The position numbers and the translations under genes were made by a program. This document shows, in pieces, positions 23,004-29,574 of a stretch of 29,574 bases of DNA (position 1 is its first letter; the number at the start of each line of letters is the position of its first letter). Source of the stretch: Acidithiobacillus sulfuriphilus. Lineage in GTDB: Bacteria > Pseudomonadota > Gammaproteobacteria > Acidithiobacillales > Acidithiobacillaceae. The stretch covers positions 1-29,574 of the forward strand of contig NZ_RIZI01000166.1 of the NCBI RefSeq assembly GCF_003721225.1, in the 5' to 3' direction. Below the pieces are notes generated by a model. That model saw nothing but the letters and a program-made list of their open reading frames with translations. It made no database searches and was not told where the DNA came from.

Positions 23004-23707
23004 ATGTCGATAGCGCCGAAATCAGCAAGTTCGACCAGTTGGCCGATGCCTGGTGGGATCCCCGGGGCCCTTTTCGCACCTTGCATGAAATCAATCCATT
23101 GCGCCTGCAATTCATTGCCGATGGTACTGCGGGCCTGGAAGGTAAACGGGTGCTGGATGTGGGGACGGGTGGCGGCATCCTGGCGGAGGCCATGGCCCGC
23201 CGGGGCGCCATCGTGACGGCCATCGATCTGGCGGGCGATGGCATTGCCGCCGCGCGCAGCCATGCCGAAGCCATGGGTCTGGCCATCGATTACCGGCAGA
23301 TGGCAGTGGAAGACCTGGCCGCGCAGACACCCGCTGCCTACGATGTGGTTACCGCCTTGGAAATGCTCGAACATGTCCCGGACCCGGCCGCCATCGTCTC
23401 GGCCTGCGCGCGCCTGCTGCGTCCGGGTGGCGATGCCTTTTTTGCCACCCTCAACCGCAATCCCAAGAGCTACCTCTTTGCCATCGTCGGCGCCGAATAT
23501 CTGTTGGGACTCTTACCCCGCGGCACCCATGACTATCAAAAATTCATCCGGCCCAGCGAACTGCTCGACATGACCCGGGTGGCAGGCTTGCAAACCATGG
23601 CCCTCAAGGGCTTGCACTACGATCCCATCCGCCATGAGGCCCGGCTCGTGGACGATGTGAGCGTCAATTATCTGGGGCACTTTCGCAAAACGGCGGTCCA
23701 TGCCTGA
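23000..23707 (+). CDS. ubiG: Ubiquinone biosynthesis O-methyltransferase UbiG
   Basis: This 235-residue class I methyltransferase starts with EISKFDQLADAWWDPRGPFRTLH, diagnostic of UbiG. The SAM site is VLDVGTGGGILAEAMARRG; downstream motifs are YDVVTALEMLEHVPDP and LLRPGGDAFFATLNRNPKSY. HDYQKFIRPSEL and DVSVNYLGHFRK complete the family pattern. UbiG methylates both hydroxyls during ubiquinone synthesis. It overlaps mtaD by four bases and the phosphatase gene by eight. The usual GCGGG in motif I is GTGGG here, a mild change. Confidence 0.93.
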   Translation: MNVDSAEISKFDQLADAWWDPRGPFRTLHEINPLRLQFIADGTAGLEGKRVLDVGTGGGILAEAMARRGAIVTAIDLAGDGIAAARSHAEAMGLAIDYRQMAVEDLAAQTPAAYDVVTALEMLEHVPDPAAIVSACARLLRPGGDAFFATLNRNPKSYLFAIVGAEYLLGLLPRGTHDYQKFIRPSELLDMTRVAGLQTMALKGLHYDPIRHEARLVDDVSVNYLGHFRKTAVHA

Positions 23708-24362
23708 GATCCGAGCCGTACTTTTCGACCTGGATGGCACCCTGGTCGACACCGCTCCCGATCTGGCGGCTGCCGCCAACCGCCTGCGGGCGCGCCATGA
23801 CCTCTTGCCCCTGCCCCTGGAATTGCTCCGTCCGGTGGCCTCCCAGGGGGCCCGCGGCCTCTTGCGCGTAGCCTTTGCCATCGCCCCCGATGCGCCCGGC
23901 TACGCGCCGTTGCGCAGCGAATTTCTCGATTTGTATGCGCAACATCTTTGCGAAGAGACGCGGCTCTTCCCGGGTATGGGAAAAGTGCTGGAACGCTTCG
24001 CCGCACTCGCCCTTCCCTGGGGGATCGTCACCAACAAGCCCGCCTTTCTCACCGAAGCGCTGCTGGATGCCCTCGATCTGCCCCAAGCACCCGGAGTGGT
24101 GGTCAGCGGCGATACCCTCGCCAAGGCCAAGCCGGACCCCCTGCCCGTTCGCCATGCCCTCGCGGTACTCGACGTTCCGGCGCCCTACGCCCTCATGATC
24201 GGCGACGATCGCCGCGATATCGAGGCGGGCCATGGCGCCGGGGTGAGGGCATGGGCGGCAGGGTGGGGTTACATCGAAACGGAAGACGCCCCCGAGCGCT
24301 GGGCGGCAGACCGGGTCATTGCCAACAGCCGGTCCCTAGAAGCGGCCCTCTTCCCCGCCTGA
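23700..24362 (+). CDS. gph: HAD phosphatase, Gph or MupP
   Basis: The 220-residue protein has HAD motif I VLFDLDGTLVDTAPDL, motif II WGIVTNKP, motif III Lys in AKAKPDPLP, and motif IV MIGDDRRDIEAGHGAG. It fits phosphoglycolate phosphatase. However, in Pseudomonas the gene right after ubiG encodes MupP, which dephosphorylates MurNAc-6-phosphate in cell-wall recycling, and is often mis-named gph. The same ubiG-phosphatase order here makes MupP a real alternative. A carbon-fixing organism would also need phosphoglycolate removal, so gene order alone does not decide. It overlaps ubiG by eight bases and converges on the EamA gene with a 27-base overlap. Confidence 0.75.
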   Translation: MPEIRAVLFDLDGTLVDTAPDLAAAANRLRARHDLLPLPLELLRPVASQGARGLLRVAFAIAPDAPGYAPLRSEFLDLYAQHLCEETRLFPGMGKVLERFAALALPWGIVTNKPAFLTEALLDALDLPQAPGVVVSGDTLAKAKPDPLPVRHALAVLDVPAPYALMIGDDRRDIEAGHGAGVRAWAAGWGYIETEDAPERWAADRVIANSRSLEAALFPA

Positions 24363-25250
24363 AAGGGCGGGGGCGATGGGCGGCGAGGCGGCGCGACGAG
24401 TCATCTGCAGGAAGGCCGCCGTCAGAATGAGCATACCGCCCAGGATCTCTGCGGTGGAGGGGACTTCCCCGGCCAGGGCCCAGGCCGATAGGGCGCCGGC
24501 GATGACCTCAAAGGGCAGGATCACCGCCGACAGGCTCACTGCCATGCGCACCACGCCATATTGCACCAGCAGGGTGGCACCGGCGATCCAGAACCAGGAG
24601 AAGGCGAGTAAAAACCCCATCTCCCCCAGTTGCAGTCGGGGCAGCGGCGCCAGCAGGGCCAGGGGCAAAGCCAGGAGTACGCAGCCCACCCATACGGCTG
24701 TAGCCCGATGCAGGTCCGCCAGCCCTTCATCGGCACGCAGAACGACGCTGCTCAGGGCGAAGGCCAGCCCGGAGGAAATGGCGAGAAGATCGTTTCCGGT
24801 GATGCTGCCCCACCCACCCACCGCCTGTCCCTTGCCAACGACCAGCGCCGAACCGGACACGGCCAGCACCGCCGCCATGGCACCGCGCCAGCCGACGGCT
24901 TCGTGGAGGAAGAGGCGGGCCGCAAAGATCGCCCAGACGGGAGAGAGATAAAAGAGCAGCAGGACCCGGATGACCTCGCCATGCAGCAAAGCGAGCATGA
25001 AGGCGACATTCGTCCAGCCCCCCAAAAAGACCAGCCAGAGTATGGCACGGCCGTGGCCGCGCCAGTCGCGCCGCCGTTTCCAGGACCAGGTCCCCATGGG
25101 CAGGGCCAGCAGGGCATAGACGCCGAGGATGAGCCAGGGGCCGGAGATGCCTACCGCCGCAAAGTGGCGCATGGGCCACCACAGCACACCCCAGAGGCTG
25201 GAACCCAGCAGTAACGCCAAAACCGGCAACGCGCCATTACGCATCGACAC
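24336..25250 (-). CDS. EamA/DMT-family transporter
   Basis: This 304-residue protein shows about ten hydrophobic segments in two EamA halves: the first from LPVLALLLGSSLWGVLW to VLAVSGSALVVGKG, the second from NDLLAISSGLAFALSSVVLR to AEILGGMLILTAAFLQM. PFEVIAGALSAWALAGEVPS matches the conserved end of EamA domains. Substrates range from amino acids to nucleotide precursors and cannot be told from sequence. The start may be GTG 25250 or ATG 25244; AGAGGG fits the former. The gene is divergent from dapC, so a role in amino-acid export is possible but unproven. Confidence 0.8.
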   Translation of the reverse strand: MSMRNGALPVLALLLGSSLWGVLWWPMRHFAAVGISGPWLILGVYALLALPMGTWSWKRRRDWRGHGRAILWLVFLGGWTNVAFMLALLHGEVIRVLLLFYLSPVWAIFAARLFLHEAVGWRGAMAAVLAVSGSALVVGKGQAVGGWGSITGNDLLAISSGLAFALSSVVLRADEGLADLHRATAVWVGCVLLALPLALLAPLPRLQLGEMGFLLAFSWFWIAGATLLVQYGVVRMAVSLSAVILPFEVIAGALSAWALAGEVPSTAEILGGMLILTAAFLQMTRRAASPPIAPALSGGEEGRF

Positions 25251-25338
25251 TTGTCATGACCCTCTCCCATGGCCCAAAATCAGGGCGAAGAAACTCTTCC
25301 GTGCTTCATCAACACACCGCTTTTCCGAGGATCCCCCT

Positions 25339-26526
25339 ATGAACCCGCAACTCGACCTGCTCCAGGCTTACCCCTTCGAGCGCTTGCGTGCGCTCCTCGC
25401 GGACGTGGAGCCGGCAGACTTGGCTGCTATTGATTTTTCCATCGGCGAACCGCGCCATCCCGCACCGGGCATGGTGACGGAAGCCATCATCGAGCACCTG
25501 CATGGTCTGGCGGAATACCCCAAGGTCCGGGGAGAAGAGCGCCTGCGCCGCGCCATCGCCGCCTGGGCCACGCAGCGCTTTGCCTTGCCTGCGGGCTTTC
25601 TGGACGCCGACCGGCATGTCCTCCCGGCCAATGGCAGCCGCGAGGCGCTGTTTTCCATCGCCCAGACGGTCCTTCCGCCCTGTGCCGAACCCAAGCCCCT
25701 GGTGCTGATGCCCAACCCCTTCTACCAGATTTATGAGGGCGCAGCGCTGCTGGCTGGCGGCCAGCCATACTATCTCAATTGCGGGCCCGCCGGGCAACCC
25801 GACTTTCTTGCCATCGACGAGGCCATCTGGGCGCGAACCGCCCTGCTCTATATCAACTCTCCCCACAATCCCACCGGGGCCGTCATCCCGGCGGAAACCC
25901 TCGCCTGGCTCGTTGCCAAGGCCCGTCAGCATGGTTTCGTGCTGGCGGCTGACGAGTGCTACAGCGAAATCTATGGCGAGCGAGAAAGGCCGCCGGGGAT
26001 CCTGGAAGCGGCGGCCGGCACCGGCAGTCTGGACCGGGTATTGGCCTTCCACAGCCTGTCCAAACGGTCCAGCATCCCCGGTGCGCGCAGCGGTTTTGTC
26101 GCCGGTGATGCCGAGATCCTGCGCGCCTTCCTGGGCTATCGCACCTACATGGGGCCCGCCACCCCACCCTTCATCCAGGCCGGGGCCATTGCCGCCTGGG
26201 AAGATGAAGGCCATGTCCAGCGCACCCGCGCCGCCTATGAAGCCAAATTCGCTGCCGTACTGGAGATCCTCCAGCCGGCGCTGGAGGTGGAACGGCCCGC
26301 CGGGGGTTTTTATCTCTGGCCGCAGGTGGCCGATGGCGAGGCATTTGCCCGCGCCCTCTATGCCGGGCAGAATGTGCGCTGTCTACCCGGTGCCTATCTG
26401 GCCCGCGCGGCCCATGGTCAGCATCCCGGGCGCGATCGCGTGCGCATTGCCTTGGTAGGCACGCTGGAGGAATGCGTAGAGGGTGCGCAGCGCATCCGGC
26501 GTTTTTTAGCATCTCATTCATTGTAA
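25339..26526 (+). CDS. dapC: N-succinyldiaminopimelate aminotransferase
   Basis: This 395-residue fold-type I PLP aminotransferase has IDFSIGEPRHPAPGMV, NGSREALFSI, YINSPHNPTGAV, VLAADECYSEIYG and the PLP-lysine in FHSLSKRSSIPGARSGF. Together with dapD and dapE downstream it is best called DapC, which makes N-succinyl-LL-diaminopimelate in the succinylase branch of lysine and meso-diaminopimelate synthesis. ATG 25339 follows GAGG and matches the family N-terminus; the upstream frame to 25129 has no such site and crosses the divergent EamA gene. dapD begins 12 bases after the stop. Confidence 0.9.
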   Translation: MNPQLDLLQAYPFERLRALLADVEPADLAAIDFSIGEPRHPAPGMVTEAIIEHLHGLAEYPKVRGEERLRRAIAAWATQRFALPAGFLDADRHVLPANGSREALFSIAQTVLPPCAEPKPLVLMPNPFYQIYEGAALLAGGQPYYLNCGPAGQPDFLAIDEAIWARTALLYINSPHNPTGAVIPAETLAWLVAKARQHGFVLAADECYSEIYGERERPPGILEAAAGTGSLDRVLAFHSLSKRSSIPGARSGFVAGDAEILRAFLGYRTYMGPATPPFIQAGAIAAWEDEGHVQRTRAAYEAKFAAVLEILQPALEVERPAGGFYLWPQVADGEAFARALYAGQNVRCLPGAYLARAAHGQHPGRDRVRIALVGTLEECVEGAQRIRRFLASHSL

Positions 26527-26538
26527 CAAGGAGTCAGC

Positions 26539-27363
26539 GTGAGCCAGTCACTCGCCCAAATCATCGAATCCGCCTGGGAAAACAGGGCAGAATTCTCCCC
26601 CAAGCAGGCCCCCCAGGAAGTGCGGGAAGCCGTACATCAGGTCATCGAGGGCCTGGACAAGGGCGTCCTGCGGGTCGCCCAGAAGGAAAATGGTCAATGG
26701 GAGACCAACCAGTGGATCAAAAAGGCCGTGCTGCTCTCCTTCAAGCTTCAGGATAATCTCCGCATCCCCGGCGCCGAAAGCAATTATTACGACAAGGTCC
26801 CCGGCAAGTTTGCCGATTACAACAGCAACGACTTCCGCACCGGCGGTTACCGGGTGGTCCCCCCGGCCACGGCGCGCAAGGGCTCCTTCATCGGCCGCAA
26901 CTGCGTGCTCATGCCCTCCTTCGTCAATATCGGCGCCTACGTGGACGAGGGGACCATGGTGGACACCTGGGCCACCGTGGGCTCCTGCGCCCAAATCGGC
27001 AAAAACGTCCACCTCTCCGGCGGCGTCGGCATCGGCGGCGTCCTCGAGCCTCTCCAGGCCAATCCCACCATCATCGAGGACAACTGCTTCATCGGTGCGC
27101 GTTCGGAAGTGGTCGAGGGGGTCATCGTCGAAGAGGGTTCGGTGATCTCCATGGGGGTCTTCATCGGCAGCAGCACCCGGATCTATAACCGCGCCACCGG
27201 GGAGATCCTCTACGGGCGGGTCCCGGCGGGCTCGGTGGTGGTCTCCGGCAACCTGCCCGCCAGGGACGGCAGTCATAGCCTGTATTGCGCCGTCATCGTC
27301 AAGCAGGTGGACGCCAAGACGCTGGCCAAGGTGGGCATCAACGCCCTCTTGCGGGATATCTGA
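26539..27363 (+). CDS. dapD: Tetrahydrodipicolinate N-succinyltransferase
   Basis: This 274-residue enzyme has [46 protein letters not shown], and then the left-handed beta-helix of hexapeptide repeats from [17 protein letters not shown] to [20 protein letters not shown]. The acidic [20 protein letters not shown] segment is diagnostic of DapD. It transfers succinyl from succinyl-CoA to tetrahydrodipicolinate. The start is GTG with AAGGAG five to seven bases upstream. It lies between dapC and dapE in pathway order. Length equals the family norm. Confidence 0.96.
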   Translation: MSQSLAQIIESAWENRAEFSPKQAPQEVREAVHQVIEGLDKGVLRVAQKENGQWETNQWIKKAVLLSFKLQDNLRIPGAESNYYDKVPGKFADYNSNDFRTGGYRVVPPATARKGSFIGRNCVLMPSFVNIGAYVDEGTMVDTWATVGSCAQIGKNVHLSGGVGIGGVLEPLQANPTIIEDNCFIGARSEVVEGVIVEEGSVISMGVFIGSSTRIYNRATGEILYGRVPAGSVVVSGNLPARDGSHSLYCAVIVKQVDAKTLAKVGINALLRDI

Positions 27364-27384
27364 GCGCCATCTTCGGGGTGATGA

Positions 27385-28551
27385 ATGCCTAATGCCGTGC
27401 TGGACCTTGCCATGGATCTCGTTTCCCGCCCCTCCGTGACCCCGGAAGATGGCGGCTGTCAGGATTTGCTGATCCGGCGCCTGGAGGCCATCGGCTTCCA
27501 GGTAACCCGCCTCCCCGCCGGGGAAGTGCATAATTTCTGGGCGGAAAGAGGGGCGCGAGGTCCTCGCCTCTGCTTTGCCGGCCACACCGATGTGGTGCCG
27601 CCGGGCCCTCGGGAAGATTGGCATAGCGACCCTTTTACCCCGACCCTGCACAACGGCTGCCTCTATGGCCGGGGCGCCGCCGACATGAAGGGCAGCCTCG
27701 CCGCCATGGTGGTGGCGGCGGAGCGCTTTGTCGCCCTGCATCCGGACCACCCCGGCCGTCTGGCCTTTCTCATCACCTCCGATGAGGAGGGAATCGCCGT
27801 GGATGGGACCCGGCGGGTGGTGGAATGGCTGCAAGCCGCTGGACAGAGTATCGACTGGTGCGTGGTGGGGGAACCTTCCTCGGAGGAGCATCTGGGCGAC
27901 TGCATCAAAAACGGGCGGCGCGGCTCCCTCAACGGCCGTCTGACCGTCCACGGCATCCAGGGGCACATCGCCTATCCGGAAAAGGCCGATAACCCCATCC
28001 ACCGCAGCCTGCGACCCCTGGCCGATCTGGCCGCCAGGTCCTGGGATCAGGGCAATGCCCATTTCCCGCCCACCCGTCTGCAGTTTTCCAACATCCACGC
28101 CGGCACCGGGGTAGGCAACGTCATCCCCGGCAGCCTGCAGGCGGACTTTAATTTCCGCTTTTCTCCCGAATCCACTCCCGAAGCCCTGCAGACCGGAGTG
28201 GAAGGCGTGCTGGATGGGGCAGACCTGCGTTACAGCATCGACTGGCAGCTTTCGGGGCCGCCCTTTTTTACGCCGCCCGGTGACTTGGTGGATGCCGCCA
28301 CCCAGGCCATCCGCGCCGTTACCGGACGGGAGGCTCGACTCTCCACCGCCGGCGGCACCTCCGATGGTCGCTTCATTGCCCAACTGGGCGGGCAGGTCCT
28401 GGAACTGGGGCCCATCAATGCCACCATTCACAAGGTGAACGAGTGCGTGGCGGCGGCGGACCTGGATCAACTGGCGCAGATCTATACCCAGATCATGACG
28501 GTGCTCCTGAGCAAAACCCATGCTCATTCATCACCCAGCCATGCGCAGTAG
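27385..28551 (+). CDS. dapE: Succinyl-diaminopimelate desuccinylase
   Basis: This 388-residue M20 metallopeptidase-fold enzyme has zinc ligands in [13 protein letters not shown] and [15 protein letters not shown], the general base in [30 protein letters not shown], and a C-terminal His in [13 protein letters not shown]. It hydrolyses N-succinyl-LL-diaminopimelate, completing the DapC-DapD-DapE route. [15 protein letters not shown] is a DapE hallmark. It starts 21 bases after dapD and its 3' end overlaps the start of the rlpA-like gene by 32 bases if that gene starts at 28520. The last ten residues are unlike the family and extend past its usual end. Confidence 0.95.
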   Translation: MPNAVLDLAMDLVSRPSVTPEDGGCQDLLIRRLEAIGFQVTRLPAGEVHNFWAERGARGPRLCFAGHTDVVPPGPREDWHSDPFTPTLHNGCLYGRGAADMKGSLAAMVVAAERFVALHPDHPGRLAFLITSDEEGIAVDGTRRVVEWLQAAGQSIDWCVVGEPSSEEHLGDCIKNGRRGSLNGRLTVHGIQGHIAYPEKADNPIHRSLRPLADLAARSWDQGNAHFPPTRLQFSNIHAGTGVGNVIPGSLQADFNFRFSPESTPEALQTGVEGVLDGADLRYSIDWQLSGPPFFTPPGDLVDAATQAIRAVTGREARLSTAGGTSDGRFIAQLGGQVLELGPINATIHKVNECVAAADLDQLAQIYTQIMTVLLSKTHAHSSPSHAQ

Positions 28552-29422
28552 GCGGCTGGCCCACGCGCTGCTCGGTATCGCCCTGGCCGGCGCCCTGGCT
28601 GGCTGCGCGGGCTCGCCGACCATCAGTCCCGGCCGTTTCGGCCAGGCCCCCAGCAATGGGGAAGGCGGCTGCTATGCCCCCCCGCCCAATCTCAACGCCG
28701 CCTACAATCTCCCCTACCGCGTCCGCGGACAGAGCTATTACCCTGCCGGCAGCGCCAGCGGCTACGACGTGCGCGGAGTCGCCTCCTGGTACGGATGGGA
28801 ATCGGGCTCCACCACTTCCATGGGCACGCCCTTCCGCCCGCGGGCCTACACGGCCGCCAGCCGCACCCTTCCCCTTCCCACCTGCGCCCGCGTGACCAAC
28901 CTCAGCAATGGCCGCAGTGTGGTGGTCCTGGTGAATGATCGCGGCCCCTTTGTGGATAGCCGGGTCATGGATCTTTCCTATGGTGCGGCCAACGCCCTCG
29001 GCATTGTTGACCAGGGCACCGCCCCCGTGCAGATCGTCGCTCTCAACGGTTCCGGCGTACCAGTGCAAGGCCAGGCGCCCTCACCCGCTCCCCGGGTGGC
29101 GCCATCGGCACCGGCGCCCCGGCCAATGCCATCGATCTTGTCCGCAGCGCCGCCAACCGGGGGCCAAGCGCCGGAACTGAGCACACCCGCGGAGAATTTC
29201 CTGCAAACCGGCGCCTTTGCCGTCCTCAACAACGCCATCCGCGAACGCGACCGCCTGCAGGCCGCCGGTATCCATGGCGTCCTGATTGTCCCCGGTTATG
29301 TGCGTGATCAGGAATATTACAAGGTCCAGATCGGCCCCCTGCCCGCCGGCGTGGCGCCGGGTGCGCTCATGGAGCAACTGCAGCGGATGGGCTTTAGTGG
29401 GTTTTACATGGTACGGCAATAA
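28520..29422 (+). CDS. rlpA: RlpA-like septal-ring lipoprotein with SPOR domain
   Basis: The 300-residue protein has a lipobox, ALAGALAGC (Cys29). A double-psi beta-barrel domain (about 84-175) has [38 protein letters not shown] and [16 protein letters not shown] Pro-rich linker leads to a SPOR domain (about 225-300, [20 protein letters not shown] to [10 protein letters not shown]) that binds denuded glycan at division sites. RlpA of Pseudomonas is a lytic transglycosylase needing a Glu in ASGE and an Asp in NDRGPF. Here the ASGE position reads SMGT (Thr103) and the TAAH His is Ser114, while Asp140 is kept, so catalysis may be lost. The start may be ATG 28520 or 28541; either gives the lipobox. 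It overlaps dapE. Confidence 0.88.
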   Translation: MLIHHPAMRSRRLAHALLGIALAGALAGCAGSPTISPGRFGQAPSNGEGGCYAPPPNLNAAYNLPYRVRGQSYYPAGSASGYDVRGVASWYGWESGSTTSMGTPFRPRAYTAASRTLPLPTCARVTNLSNGRSVVVLVNDRGPFVDSRVMDLSYGAANALGIVDQGTAPVQIVALNGSGVPVQGQAPSPAPRVAPSAPAPRPMPSILSAAPPTGGQAPELSTPAENFLQTGAFAVLNNAIRERDRLQAAGIHGVLIVPGYVRDQEYYKVQIGPLPAGVAPGALMEQLQRMGFSGFYMVRQ

Positions 29423-29437
29423 GGAAGTGGCCCGAAA

Positions 29438-29574
29438 ATGATGGTGCTGACCCTCAACGAACGCCAGCGCTGCGATCTGGAGCTGTTGCTCACCGGCGGC
29501 TTTGCCCCCTTGTCCCAATATCTGGGTGCCGCCGACTACGAAACGGTCCTGACCCGCATGCGGCTGGCCGATGG
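29438..29574 (+). CDS. sat: Sulfate adenylyltransferase, N-terminal part
   Basis: The first 45 codons read MMVLTLNERQRCDLELLLTG and GFAPLSQYLGAADYETVL, then TRMRLADG, cut by the window end. The L-L-x-G-G-F-x-P-L...D-Y-x-x-V...M-R-L-x-D-G pattern is the N-terminal PUA-like region of ATP sulfurylase. The enzyme makes APS from sulfate and ATP, or the reverse in sulfur oxidisers to gain ATP. Either ATG (29438 or 29441) could start it; AAGGAAG lies upstream. It may be a stand-alone Sat or a Sat-CysC fusion; the missing C-terminus would tell. Confidence 0.8.
   Translation, partial: MMVLTLNERQRCDLELLLTGGFAPLSQYLGAADYETVLTRMRLAD

Noticed and set aside
26548..28527. 659-residue minus-strand frame opposite dapD and dapE
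   Set aside because: It is a long antisense frame created by GC-rich codon positions; both dap genes are clearly conserved on plus.

Overview
The window looks like a chromosome segment from a sulfur-oxidising proteobacterium. The best guess is an Acidithiobacillus-like organism, which is an inference from gene content: a sulfate adenylyltransferase start at the right edge, a succinylase-type dapC-dapD-dapE set, an mtaD-ubiG-phosphatase operon, and a moderately high-GC, Gram-negative lipoprotein-rich gene set. No rRNA, tRNA or insertion-sequence transposase was seen.

Positions 1-5700 are accessory and partly decayed. The left edge has an integron-type attC site with an internal 46-bp tandem duplication, followed by a truncated cassette gene. 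Next come four small exported proteins on the minus strand: an unknown, a Pro/Gly/Asn-rich lipoprotein, a Spy/CpxP-like periplasmic protein and a Gly/His/Pro-rich protein. After these is a patchwork of a DUF6883/DUF4926 gene pair, a frameshifted and truncated parC copy, a MazEF toxin-antitoxin pair with a palindromic operator, and a frameshifted uracil-DNA glycosylase-like gene. A short coding-like repeat occurs in inverted orientation at both ends of this patchwork.

Positions 6001-7903 hold two cell-wall lipoproteins (NlpC/P60 and MltB).

Positions 8094-19372 are a complete type I-C CRISPR-Cas locus. The interference genes cas3-cas5c-cas8c-cas7c are tightly coupled and end in a strong hairpin. 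A ParE/RelE-type toxin-antitoxin pair on the opposite strand separates them from the adaptation genes cas4-cas1-cas2. A leader with a good promoter leads into an array of 38 repeats (37 bp each) and 37 spacers. Cas7c has an unusual internal insertion, and the cas8c/cas7c junction has a lower-GC block that suggests recombination.

Positions 19413-29574 look like core chromosome. On the minus strand are DUF2802, a FliK-like gene and an FlhB C-terminal-domain gene, a small flagellar-export-like cluster. A REP doublet follows. Then come mtaD-ubiG-gph/mupP (overlapping genes), a convergent EamA transporter, the lysine/peptidoglycan precursor genes dapC-dapD-dapE, an RlpA-like lipoprotein whose active site appears degenerate, and the first 45 codons of a sulfate adenylyltransferase.
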